This document shows positions 10,082 to 21,740 of a DNA stretch of 64,000 bases, piece after piece. Position 1 is the stretch's first letter. Every line of letters starts with the position of its first letter. The position numbers and the translations under genes were made by a program. The notes below the pieces were generated by a model. That model had not been told where the DNA came from. It ran no database searches and worked only from the letters and a program-made list of their open reading frames with translations. This stretch comes from Psettodes erumei (lineage: Eukaryota > Chordata > Actinopteri > Pleuronectiformes > Psettodidae): NCBI GenBank assembly GCA_016785225.1, contig JAFBJZ010000969.1, forward strand, positions 309,001 to 373,000, written 5' to 3'.

Positions 10082-11352
10082 TCACACTATCTCGTGAGTG
10101 GTGTAGCAGGACGGGACCAGCAGTCCGTGTCGTGAAGCCCAGTCGGCCCACAGTTTCCCGGCCGGGTGGTAAATACTGTCCAGCGGTTTCCTCACAGTCT
10201 CTGAGGTGGCGGTTTCCGCCAAAGACCAGATTTTGGGTTTGTGACTGGAGAGGTTGTTTTTACTCTCCAAAGCGGACGGCGTGTGATCGGAGTCCCTCTT
10301 TTCAACTTCCTTGACAAGTGCCAGCTCTCTGTCTTCGTGCGCCGGGTTCGGCTGCTGCTGCAGCGGCGGCATCTCCAGACGCGCGTCCGCAGGCGCCGAG
10401 CTTTCCAACGCGCCCTGAGCGCGCTCGTCCCCGCCCGCCTGTTCGGTTGGCGGCTCGGCCTCATCCCGTGCGTCCAGGTGACATTTCTGCAGCGGGCCGT
10501 CGTCGTCTTCGTCCTCGTCGTCGTCGCTCTCTCCCTCCTGCTCCTCGTCCTCCTCGTCCGATTTCCCCTTCGACGCCCAGCTCACCCTGTTCTCCTTCTT
10601 CAGGCGTCGCCTCGCGTTCGCGAACCACGTGGAGACCTGGGTCAGGCTCATCTTGGTGATGATGGCGAGCATGATCTTCTCGCCCTTGGTCGGATACGGG
10701 TTCTTCAGGTGCTCGTTCAGCCAGGCTTTGAGCGCCCCGGTGCTCTCTCGAGTGGCCACCTTGGTGACCCTGCCGGGATCCTCGACTGCTCCGGGGCGGT
10801 AGGGCGGGTAGAAAGGCCCCCCGCGGGCCAGGAGCGCGTGATGGTAGGGAGAGGCGGCCTTAAGGTCGAAAGAGTTGTTCTGGAAAATAAAGAGAAACGA
10901 TGTAAGACGGAGCTGAGAGATTTCGCTTGTGCGTAATTACGCGCGGAGTTGGCGATCCAGGGCGCACAGTCCAGCGACTGGTTCACACATCAGCTCAACC
11001 CACTGCGTGAGGGTCTGATCTTTTGTGGACATTTTTATTTGTCCAGAAACTCAAGCCCAGAGTTTGAACTTAAAAAAGTAAATACAAGCAGGTTGCAGTT
11101 ACTGAACAATCAACTCACCATGTGTGCGATGTGCCTGTGGTGCGGGTACGGGATAAAGTTGTATCCCTGTAGTCCTGAGTACGTTACGGGAACTCCAGCT
11201 GCCATCGCTGCCAGATGCTGAGCCTGCTGCTGCTGCTGCTGCTGCTGCGTCACAGCCGGCGGGCAGCCCAGCAGCGGGATCTGATATCCAGCCGGCATGG
11301 CGATGTTCCGCTCCAAGAAGAAGTTTCCAAATCCAGTTTGCGATGCGGGCAT
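10082..11352 (-). CDS. irx7: Iroquois homeobox protein Irx7
   Basis: TALE-class homeodomain transcription factor; fish Irx7 acts in neural and retinal patterning. Two exons, 11352-11119 (78 codons) and 10879-10082 (265 codons plus TGA), give 343 residues, short for Irx proteins (often 400-550) but near the usual Irx7 size. Exon 1 begins MPASQTGFGNFFLERN and has an eight-residue Gln run. The homeodomain spans about 117-180, with the TALE segment NPYPTKGEKIMLA and recognition helix WFANARRRLKKEN. A long acidic tract follows. KPKIWSLAETATS near the C-terminus is an Iroquois hallmark. No second Iroquois gene is present. The start at 11352 is preferred over an in-frame ATG at 11394, because a TATA box at 11409-11416 would place transcription start near 11380. 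irx7 over another irx is judged from the short length and N-terminus. Confidence 0.85.
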
Positions 11353-11408
11353 CTTTCCTGCGTCCCAGCCAGGCGGGTTTGAGTGGCAATCCAAACCTCC
11401 GGGATCTG

Positions 11409-11416
11409 TTTATATA
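11409..11416 (-). promoter_or_regulatory. irx7: irx7 TATA box
   Basis: TATATAAA on the minus strand, 57 bp upstream of the preferred irx7 ATG. A (GT)n tract begins about 15 bp further upstream. Confidence 0.6.
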
Positions 11417-11425
11417 CACCCAGCT

Positions 11426-11430
<5 letters not shown>

Positions 11431-11488
<58 letters not shown>
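11431..11488. repeat. (GT)n tract next to the irx7 promoter
   Basis: About 29 GT units, then a G-rich block (11491-11523). Alternating purine-pyrimidine sequence of this length can adopt Z-DNA under negative supercoiling, as occurs behind or near active promoters. Confidence 0.9.
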
Positions 11489-11491
<3 letters not shown>

Positions 11492-11889
11492 AGGGGGGAG
11501 GAGGGGGGGGGCGAGGGGAGGGGAGTATTGACTGACAGCTACGTTCAAAAGACCTGCAGCTTTCACTGGCAATAAATCCCATCAAAGACGCCCTCCGCTG
11601 TTCCTTTTAGCGTTTGTCGTGGAGCGGCTGAAGCGCCGCTGCTCATCGGGACGCACTGATTTTGTTTTTATGGAGAGTTTGAATTCAAATGCGACCCTTC
11701 GCTCTGGAGACGTGAATAAAGACTCAAGCTCCGAGCGGCTAACGCAGAAGTTGACTGTGATAACTTTTTTACATTTTAAATCTGATAAAACAGCAGCGTG
11801 AAACTCCCAAACAGCGTTTACAACTTCATACTTTTAGTTTGTTTTTTAAACGATTTGCATTTTATTTGTTCCTCACCCAGTTTGATGTG

Positions 11890-11891
<2 letters not shown>

Positions 11892-11926
<35 letters not shown>
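11892..11926. repeat. (CT)n microsatellite
   Basis: About 17 CT units upstream of irx7. Confidence 0.9.
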
Positions 11927-11928
<2 letters not shown>

Positions 11929-11934
11929 ATAAAA

Positions 11935-12240
11935 AACACTTCCTGAGTCTGGCGCTGTAATTAAGCGTCGTGATTAGACAGATTCGGTTAACAGCGTCCT
12001 GACGCGTCCGTCACATCAGACTGAATGAAGCGGTTTTACGCACGCAGTCGGACCTGGACCGTGCTCATTAGGCCCTTTTCGTTAAATGGTTGAGAAAAGA
12101 CATCGAGCACATGACGAGTCGCCGGTTTTTTTTTTATTATTTGCTAATTTGCGGAGCGAATCACAACAAACCGGCTCCTGGTTCGGTTTACAGCGTCTCA
12201 ATGGTCCTAATTAAACCAGGTTAAGTGAAACAGGTGTCGA
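11935..12240. promoter_or_regulatory. Candidate irx7 upstream enhancer
   Basis: Non-repetitive sequence with several homeodomain cores (TGTAATTAAGC, GTGATTAGACAG, CCTAATTAAACC) and no coding potential. It lies 0.6-0.9 kb upstream of irx7. Iroquois genes are usually surrounded by conserved enhancers; conservation could not be tested. Confidence 0.35.
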
Positions 12241-12576
12241 CTAATGTATATGATAATTGTGAGATAACAGATGCTAATGTGTGTGTGTGTGTGTGTGGGG
12301 GGGGTGTTAGAGATAAGAGAGGAAGATTACACTTCTTATTCCTGCCCCCCCCCATGTCCTTCAAAGAGCCGCGGTGGAGCTCGGTGTTTGCGCTCTTATC
12401 TTGAATCACGTTGATTATTACATTAACAGCATCAGGAGGTGCGTGTCTGATCGTCAGTTTGGGTCAGTTTATTAGGTACAAGCCGGCCGAACCCTGCGGC
12501 GGTGCTGGGTCACCTCTGTGTGAAGGCAGCGGGGGTGCTGAACGGTGGGATCAGTAAAAAAAGAAGTATGTGTACC

Positions 12577-12596
12577 CAAGTACTGCACTGAAGTAC
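12577..12596. repeat. Dispersed repeat word, second copy
   Basis: The 20-mer CAAGTACTGCACTGAAGTAC is identical to 4241-4260 upstream of cd40. Looser relatives rich in AGTAC/GTACTT occur near 23180-23240, 26980-27050, 44255-44310 and 46860-46900. This points to a dispersed, partly palindromic repeat. Confidence 0.6.
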
Positions 12597-13479
12597 ATGT
12601 TCTTGGGTACTCTGGATTGGGTGTACTTTTTTTGTGTGTGTTTTCATTTTCACTTCTGAACTCAAACTGAGTTGAAGCTTTTAAAAAAAGCCCACTATGA
12701 TATATTAGCTTTTAGAGGAGCTGATCTCCTTCAGGTGTTTGTGTATCGTGGATTAGCATCAGTTGTGTGAATACCGTGTATGTTAAACGCAGCGTTTAGC
12801 CCTGAGTTGTGCGACAGAAGAAACAATCGGTCGACTGTCAGACCTGAAAACGTCACGTTGGGCCGCGCGGATTGGCGATGTGCGTTTTTGACGCGCCGCT
12901 TTGTCGACACGTCACACGGATTAACCCGCTTTCTTCCTCGTGTCGTCCTTCTGAGCCGTTCCTCATATTTTGTTCCATAATTGCGGGTTACGGCCGGAGC
13001 GTAATCTGTAGGCCTCATGTGAGGAGGAGAGGAGGAGAAGAAAAAGTGGCGAAAAAGGACGAGGGGGGGAAAGGGAGGAATTCATTTCAGGAGCCGCGGA
13101 GCCTAAAGCAAATTTGTACAAGAGCGACAATGGGCCGAGTGGAGCGCAGCGAGGAGGCGGTTTACGGCATCAGCGGCCGACATCTCGCAACGCAAACAGC
13201 TCAGGGCCGCCCGGGGCTTTGTTCCCGCTTCTTCCTCTCGGCGGCGCAGGTGTCGGTCCTGCTCCGACAGGTCGGAGCGGCCGCCGTTTGCTCTGAGGAT
13301 GTCGGTCGTTTGCAGGAGAGAAAAGTGACCAAATGGAAGACGACCCCACCGCCACCCCAACCCCCGGCAGAGATGTGACGGCAGATAGCAGAGAGGGCGA
13401 AATGATCTGCGTTCAAACTGTACTTTAAAAAGAACAAAAATAATCTTCCACTGTCTGCAAACCCTCACTCGGGCCGTCG

Positions 13480-13730
13480 GGTGACGTCAGGGCCCGGGTT
13501 CTGGGGTGAAAACGTGGGGCGACAGCGCCGGCGGTGCTAATGAGCGGGTCAGGACAATGGGCCCGAGGTGTGACCTCCGCTGCATCTAGGCCGTCCCCTA
13601 CCTGCGAGCGGGACAAAGGGACTAAAGATGCAATTAGAATAGTTCATAGATAGGCGCGAGCGGGACAACAAAAGCCCGAGGAGAATCCACAGAATCCCCG
13701 ACACCTCCTGCTTGTTAGTTTATTTTTACA
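13480..13730. promoter_or_regulatory. Candidate conserved non-coding element
   Basis: Unique sequence with a T-box-like AGGTGTGACCTC, SOX-like GACAATGG and GACAAAGG, and homeodomain cores (GCTAATGAGC, GCAATTAGAA). No ORF is convincing on either strand. Confidence 0.35.
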
Positions 13731-13859
13731 GCTCTCCACGCCGAGAGAGGAGAAATGGGGAGCTGGAGGAGGGCAGGCGTAAATCAAACAAAGCCAAAAA
13801 ACGACAAGATGGAAAATGTTTTTTTTTTTTTTTTTTTTATTTGGAAGCGTTATGAAGGC

Positions 13860-14120
13860 ACATGGAAGCGCGAGGCCGGTCGTGGTCTCCCAGCACAACG
13901 CCAGTTTCCCTCCCTAATGGGATTTTCCTGGAGCGGCAGCACAAATGGAGAGATGTAAGCAGAGTGTGAATGTTATCAAGCTCTCCCACCTCTTTACTAT
14001 CAGCCCCCCCCAACACAACCCCCACCCCCCACTCTTTGTCCTTTGTCATTACTCTTATCAGGACCACTCTATCATTCTTTCAAAACAGTAGTGGCGCTGA
14101 AACCGCTTGCAAATGTAAGT
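13860..14120. promoter_or_regulatory. Candidate conserved non-coding element
   Basis: Unique sequence with CCCTAATGGGATTTTCC, two GATA-type cores (GTTATCAAG, CTTATCAGG) and a GCAAATGTAAG word. It has no coding potential. Confidence 0.3.
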
Positions 14121-14939
14121 ATGTCTTTGTTTAGGGCCGGGCCAGTGGGCCCCCCCACCTCGCCCCCCTCCCGGGTGCAGGCTGATTGACAGCCCTCCGC
14201 TGGGTGAGTGACAGGCGGCGTTGCTTGGGCCGGTGCGCGACAGCTGCTGCCGCTGCTGCCGGTGGTTCCCCCCCCCCCGTGTCGGGCCCCGGCGGGTGGG
14301 TGCCGGGACCCCAGGATCACCTCAGCGAGGGGGCCTGGCCCAGTTAGCTGGAGCCCGGTCAGAGCAGAACCCCTCCACCACCACCACCACCACCCCCACC
14401 CCTGGGTGTGCCTGTTAGGTAGCTACACCCTGGTTCTCCATCTCGGTTGATCTTCATCAGGTTCTGGACTAGATTCATGTCTGACGCTCAGAAACTCTTC
14501 CTCGTGCGGTTGAGTTTAATTTTTCTTTAAGTCTTGTTAGCGTCGTTAGCTCGCGTACCTCCGTCTCTGTACGTTGTTTTTGTCGTCATATGGGTTGTTT
14601 CCAGGCATCGAAGAATATTTCCACTTACAGCCCCACCCCCCATCCCATTCAGGCTGTAAAAGGACATTTTAATTGTTTTCTAACAGTATATGTCGACGAT
14701 TCAGTCTTCTCTTACAGAGACACATTCCCTTTATGGTAATTCTGTTTCTCTGTGTTTGTATGTACAAATACATGAACGAGTAGGTATTTTCTGCTTCCTG
14801 CCATCCATCAAAATTATTTTTTTCTATTGCAAGTTCATCCTGCACCTTTGGAGCAAGATGAGAAGAGAGAATTAAACAAAAGTTAAAGAAAAAGGCTTCG
14901 AGAGAAGCAGCTGAACGCAGGAAAACGAACAAACTGAAG

Positions 14940-15240
14940 TTCACGCATCCATTATTTTCTCCCCAAAGCCCCACAGAGAGCAGCTAATGAGGTTATTGGG
15001 CATCTGTGACGTGACATCTACATTTTGGCCCATTTGTGAAACAATGGCGACAAGGAAGCCGGGGACATTGGGCCCTGTGTTTTCCAACTCAAAATAACAA
15101 AGCCGAGCGGCCGGCGGTGGGAGGCTGCGCTCTCATGGAAATGAGCAACCGCACCAACAATGTGGCGCCTAATCTCTTCAGAGAGAGGAATCAGTTACAC
15201 AGCAGTATGCAGCCCCTCAATGCTTTTCATTAGAGTCAGC
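14940..15240. promoter_or_regulatory. Candidate conserved non-coding element
   Basis: Unique low-repeat sequence with CAGCTAATGAGGTTATTGGG, a SOX-like AACAATGG, and TAATCTCTTCAGAG at 15170-15183. That 14-mer recurs at 15482-15495 in the next block. Confidence 0.35.
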
Positions 15241-15268
15241 GTGCTATTCAGTCGGGCGCTCCACCCTC

Positions 15269-15306
<38 letters not shown>

Positions 15307-15449
15307 CCCTCGTGTGTAGCCACAGGCCCTACTCATACATGTACTAGATACAAGGTAGCCCCCCCCCCAAACACCCACCTTCCCAAACAACAGAAGGGTT
15401 GAAATAAGTGGGGCAGAGGGTGGTATGGGGGTGCGAGGCCTCAAAGCAC

Positions 15450-15760
15450 GGGATTAGAGCTAATGTGCCCTCCCTGGGTTATAATCTCTTCAGAGGGGGA
15501 CTTTGTTTGAGGGGCTTGAGGGCAGTAAGATAAGTATCTATTACAGAAACTCCCTCTTATCCCCCCCCCAACCAACATCCCCGCTTCAAAAATGAAGCAC
15601 AAAAACACTTGCCCCAGCTCCCCCCCGTGTTGTGTGATACCCCAGACCCAAAAGCAAGTGCTGCCCTTTTCAGCTAATCAGGAATTAGGGTCTAAAGCCG
15701 TATGGAGAGTGAGCGGGGCCCATATTTACTCCATCTGTAGCCGGTGAAGTCAGGTGGTTA
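15450..15760. promoter_or_regulatory. Candidate conserved non-coding element
   Basis: Unique sequence containing GGATTAGAGCTAATG, the second copy of TAATCTCTTCAGAG, a GATA-like AGATAAG and AGCTAATCAGGAATTAGGG. It continues the enhancer-like territory between irx7 and the SOWAH gene. Confidence 0.35.
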
Positions 15761-16604
15761 AGGAAAGATCAAAGGCAGCTTAAAAAACTGTAGAGAGAGA
15801 GAGAGAGAAAAAAAAGAAACCTCATTATCACGCCTCTTCTTCTTCGAGCGACGAACCAGAACCCAGACCAGTCACACAGCTTTGATATAAAATACAGTTT
15901 AATACCAAAATAGCTTCGTTTTCGATAAATATTGTGCAAACGGAGGAGCTGGAGCGGACACACGCCGTTTAAAATCCTCCGCGACCAAATCAAAGTGACA
16001 CAAAGCCCTTTAAAACCATTTGGCAGAATAATACAGAAGACACTCATTTACACTGTAACCGTGTCATTGGTTAGAATAACACCCGGTTACACAGGTGGGG
16101 GGGGCAGTTTTTACGAAGGAGCTTCAGTCCAGTAACGGAGCGGCGAAGGAGCTGAGATGCAAATTAAACGTCCAGGATGATGGCGGCGTGCGAAGAGACG
16201 AGTCAGATTAGACATCACCGGCTGATGGTAACTGAGAAAAGTCCGGTATAATCTGGTTGTTGTCGTCGTGTTCGCGCGTCTCCTCCGTCGGCTCCACCCG
16301 GTCCGTCGTCACTTTTTTTTTTTTTTTTTTTGTCAGAACCGCTCACTTTAAAAAGAAGCGCCCCTGCAACCCGAGCTCGTGTGAAAGGCTTAAATAAGAT
16401 TTAGCGACATTTATTAAAATGTAAAGGCTTCGTGAAATAGTTCTGCGGTAGTTTAGATTATAGGCACAGCGTCACCACTTCCTGTTTGAAGTTAAAGCAT
16501 CGGTACTGGACGAGCATCGGCCCGTGTGTGTGTGTGTGTGTGCAGTATTAATACTTCCATGGTAATTACACATTATGTGTTTTCAGGATGAAGCGCGGCG
16601 GTCG

Positions 16605-19600
16605 TCAGCGGGAGAATTTCCGCGGTCTGAACGGAGGGAGGGCGAGCTGATGCGACGCCGTCCGCTCCTCCTCGATGGGAGCCAGCTCCTCCGCCGAGCC
16701 CCACTTCTTCTTGGAGTGGAACAGCGACGCCAACTTCCTGTTCCTGTTCCGCTCGCGGGCCTGAGTGACCTGGAAGTCTGGGAGCGGGAGAAAACGTTTG
16801 ACGTTAATCGACTAAAAGGGAAAAACTCACGGTTCCCGCGTTAGCGTTACCGCGGCGAATCAGAAATGCCGGCTGGGGTCAGGTGATCAGATCTGGAGAT
16901 TTCAGTACGCGCTCCGCTCATCAGGACTGAACGGTGAAAACGAAGCTGCAGTCAGCAGCAGGTTAGCTTAGCTTAGCATAAAGACTGGAGGTGGGGGGAT
17001 ACTGCAAGCCAAGCTAAGCTAAGCTAAGCTAAGCTACGCTAAGTTAGCTAAGCAGCTGCGGGCGTTAGCTTTGTTTTCATTGTGTTATTGTCATACAGAC
17101 GCGAGACTTAAGAAAATAAGAGCGTTTTATAATTCAACGACTTAAAAATTACACACACACATCGTTTAGCACATAAACCTTATTTCAGTCGCACAATTAA
17201 ACCCTGCGAGACTAATTATCGGTGATTAATGAAAACGCGAGGCACTCACGCAGCTCGCAGTCGTCCTCCACAACCTCCGCTTCCTTGCTGCTGAGGTAGT
17301 AGCAGGCAAGATGGCCGCTGTAGTCCCTCAGGTTTTCTTTGGCGCCTGACGATAACATGCAATTAAAACCTGCCGTTGTTTTTTTCGAAAAAAAAAAAAA
17401 AAAAAAGGAAGTTGTAAACTTGGCGGATTCACGGAGGGGGCGCGCTTGTTACCATATGTCTGGACGAGCAGGTGGAGAATGTGCTGATGGCCGTGCAGCG
17501 CTGCGATGTGCAGAGGTGTGTAACCCTGCACAACAAAAAACACGTTGTAGAGAAAAGGCCCCGGGGTGCGTTCAACATCCACGGTTTGAGTTTGGTGAAC
17601 TGCGGCAAACGGGTCGAGAAGCAGTTTTGGTACCCACCCCCTGGAGTTTCCCAGGCCCGAGCGCAGCCAGCGAAAACAGCACGAGGGGAGAAAAAACAAC
17701 AGTATATACAAATTAGCAGAGGTTATGTAAACAGCAGATAATGATAAAAACATAATTGCCTGGTAATTCGCTGGAAATTGCGTGGTTTGAGAGCGCGGCG
17801 GCACACAGGCGCTCTGTTTTTGGGAAACAATTAGCGTGACGTGACATGATTTATTAGCGCCCCCCCCATCCGACAACACGTGCTGCTGCTGTAATGCGTT
17901 TGCACAGCTGGATCTGTGCGGAGATCATGCAGCGGGGAGGGGGGGGCATCACGTCACTGGGCCGGACCGGCGGCCATGTTGGTTTCCCGTCGCCGTCCCG
18001 TTCAGGACGAACGTACCCGTCGGCGCTGTCTGAGAAACGGCCGGGTACTCACGTGCTGCGAAAAAAAAAAAAGAGAGAGACGAATAAATCGTGGGAAGAA
18101 AAAAGACGTTGATTTAAAGGGGCATTCCACCATTTTTACACAAAATTCAGTTTAGTGGTCACGTTGTGGCTCCTCCCCTCTTGAACTGAGTACTGTCAGG
18201 CTATTGGCTTATTGATTAATGACGTCCCACCCCTGTTAACCAATGAGGGACTGTTCTCTGCACGGAGCAGGTCGTTTAACTTTTTGTTTGTTTTGCACCT
18301 CACAGTTTCCAGTAGGTTGAGCTGGTTTTTAAAACCACAAACTTCCCGACTCTCCCAACAGGTAAAGAAAAACTGATCAAAGAGAAAACTTTATTGATTT
18401 ATCTCAGCAAACAACTGAATAAGTGCGTTTGCCGAAATTTGACTGTTCCTTTAAATAAATAAATAAATAAAAAAAAGATTTCTAAATGTATTTGTGTATA
18501 TGTATATGTGTTTTGGTTGGAGGTAATGAAAGAGGGTCGCAGGCGTCGCACATTTGCGCGTGACGACAATGCGGGAGCGACGCACTCACTGATTTGGTGT
18601 TGACGTCGGCGCCGGCGTCCACCACCAGAGCGGCCATGTCTTCGTTGCCGTGTTTGGCGGCCCAGTGCAGAGCGGTCTGTGCGTGAAAACAAACGGGGTG
18701 TGTCAGGGTCGGTCTCTATTATTATCTGGTAATTACTGCAGCATCGTTACACGCTGGATCATTGGCTGGGGGGGGCAGCTGTGCACAGAGGGGAGTGGAC
18801 GGACGGATGGAGGGATGGATGGAGAGAGAGAGAGAGAGAGAGAGATGGTTTCCTGCCATCTAACGGAGCCTAATTACAAAACAACACAACCCTGTGCCCA
18901 CAGTCGGGTGGGGGCGGGTGGGGTGGTGGAGGGGTGGAGAGGTGGGTGGGGGGGGCCTGTCACCGGGGAGAAGATTGATGATGTTAGTGTGACCCGCAGA
19001 GGGGAGCCCCACCCAGACATACTGTCAGCACACGTCAGGGAGGGGGAAACTTGACCCCACCTCCACCCACCCTCCGCCCCCACCCTGAGTGATACAGCCC
19101 CACGTCCACACGCTTGAAATGTGCGTCGAGTCGCACGCGGACCTCCACCTGTCGGCCTCCAGGTGTGATCTGAGCGGCCGACGTTCACCTGGACCCCATT
19201 ATTATCATATGTTATTATTATCATGTTATTATCATGTGTTATTGATTAGCTATTACTTAGCATTTAGCATTTATCACGTCTTTGTTCCTGTCGAGAACGA
19301 CTGCACTTCTTTCTGTTCTTTCTTGTGTTGGTAAGAAGCAGGGAATTTAATTTCCGTTCCCGTTTCTTCTTTTCTTTTTCTTCTACTTTATATTTCTACT
19401 CTGGAAAACTACGCCAGTAAAATATAAAGTTAAAAGTTTATGCATCAAAAACAGTAAGAACAAAGCAGATGTTGTATTTCAGTCACAGCTGGAATATTCC
19501 ATCGTGCAGAGAGACGGACGTTTCGCACGAGCCCTGATGCTAACCGCGCTAACCGTAGCGCGACGCGTCGCGGAGACAGATTGTGATGGACGCCGTCTGG

Positions 19601-21377
19601 CTGGAGCGTCTCCATCTCTTTTGTCCGTCACCTGTCGCGTCCGAAGACGGATGGACATTGGGGCCGTTTGACGGCGGCTCGGACGGGCCTCTGCTGGTGG
19701 AGGTGACGGACGAGGCCGAACAGGATGCGGCTTGTTTCTGCTTCCACCCCCACCCCTGGGGTGACCCCCCCCCACCCACCCGTTGGAGCGCTCTGGGGAG
19801 GGGGGGGGGGATGGAGAGGAGTGATGGGCGAGTGATGTACTCACAAACTGTGTGGCGGAGGAAGTCCGTCACAGCGGGGGTGGAGGCCCACGTCAGGAGG
19901 AGGAGGAGGAGGAGAAAAGAGAGAGAGAGTGTTTGTCTTTGGCGACGTGAAGGTGTTCGCGTCTCCACCGTTAAACCGCACGCCCTGATCCCAACAAACA
20001 CCGGGTCCGAGCAGGAAACGCTTAAGTCTTCCCAGGATGAGGAGTAATCCCTTCAGTCCTGCTCAAACACCGGGCGCCGGACCCGGACCCGGGACGGGGC
20101 GAACGCAGAACAAACACGTGGCGGCGGCCGGTTCTCGCGCGTGTTCGCGTGTCGTTTCTTCCTTTGCCGCTATCTCCGCGCGTTATCTCATGGAAAAGCT
20201 TCCACCTCAGCTGAGGGAATGGGAAAAAAGCTGGGGGGGACATCAAAGAGGCCCGAGGGCGACTCAGCACCTTCCCAGGGACACAAGCTGCATTGTTCTA
20301 CAATTAATCCCAGCCTGCTCTATTACTTTCAGATTATCTTTAAGTGGGTGAAGTCTTTGTGGGAGCATTAAGACTCTCCCTAATCCCACCCCCCTTCCCC
20401 CCCCGCCCCATCTCCTTGCACTTCAATGGCGTCCGCGCTATCTTGTCCGGGTGGGGACGGCGGAGGCTTAGAAGGTGGGGGTGATGGTGGGGGGGGGGTG
20501 TCCCGCTCTTAGAAGGTGGTCCGCCGCGGCCACAGGACGGTGTGAGAACTGTGACACAGGGGAGGGACAACAAACATGAGCTCAAATCTCTTAAGCGCAC
20601 AGGGAGACAAATAAAAGGATTTGGGTTGTCGGGGGGGCACAGGAGCTAAAAAGCTATCTTTCATAATCCTTTTGATAGCGGGACCTTTTGAAATGCATGA
20701 TCTGGATGTTTTAACACGGAGTTCTCGGAAAAAAAAAAAAAAAACTATTAAAGAGGAGGGAGGGGGGGATCTCAACGGAAAGTTACGCAAGCGAGGAAAA
20801 GGGCTCGACCAATCGGGAGCCGGAGAGCGGAGGTTAAACGTCGATAATCCGAACATTAGTGCGCGTCTGTGTGGACGGAGGTGCGACCGGTAGAAACTTA
20901 CCCCCTGAGAGGTCGGCGGCGGTCGAGGTCGAGGTCGCGGCGTGAGAGACAACAAGAGGCTTCAGGTCAGACTCGCAACACGTCGCACAACAACACAATA
21001 ACGCAGTTACACTTACGTACGTGATGAGCGCCGGGTCAAACACTCACCGAGGTGAAGTCCTGGTTCCGACGCCGCAGGAAAGACAGAAAACAGAACCGTC
21101 GCTCAGTCAAACCGTCCTCTCGCGGGTTTTGTTCATTCTTTTTCGCTTATTTCGATTTTTACGTCTGAGATCTGGGAACAGTTTGCGCCGGATGTGCGTG
21201 TTGTGTGTCAGAGGGGAGGTTGTTGCACGTTGGCGAGCTAGTGCGGCTGGTTTGTTGGTCACGTGACCCTCGTTTTGCCGTTTAAAACTCGGCCTGCGCC
21301 TGTTTTGTTTTGTTTTTTTCTCGCCCCGTCGCCACATTCCCAGATCTCAGGCGGCCGGAAAAAGAATTTTCCAGTTT

Positions 21378-21410
<33 letters not shown>

Positions 21411-21698
21411 TGGCCGCTACCTTCTTGTTCGCCAGCGACGGGTCCTGTCTGAGCAGCTGGGAGAGGTCAGGCACTCGAGCGGCGGCGGCCGAGTAGATCC
21501 ACTCCTTTTCTATTGGGTCCAGCTAGAGCAGTGAAAAAGTGTGTGTGAGTGTGAGTGTGTGTGTGTGTGTGTGTGACACACACTCTCACACACATCCTGC
21601 TCTGGCCTCTTTTGATAGTGCTGAAGCTACAATCTCTTTAATCCATTTCCTGAGAAGCACTGAGTCACAGGCGGCTGACACTGACGCTGCACACGCTG

Positions 21699-21740
<42 letters not shown>

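Noticed and set aside
10241..10936. 231-codon plus-strand frame over irx7 exon 2
   Set aside because: Antisense shadow of the homeodomain exon; it has no recognisable domain.
11353..11394. Upstream in-frame ATG of irx7 (MDCHSNPPGWDAGK)
   Set aside because: It would lie about 15 bp from the TATA box, probably upstream of the transcription start, and Irx7 proteins begin with the MPASQ-type sequence.
13103..13468. Overlapping open frames on both strands near 13.1-13.4 kb
   Set aside because: GC-rich sequence with no domain, no splice partners, and an equal-length antisense frame.
20888..20925. A possible tiny SOWAH exon at CTCTCAG-GGG-GTAAGT on the minus strand
   Set aside because: It would add one Gly only and does not supply the expected Gly-aromatic pair; it is most likely chance.
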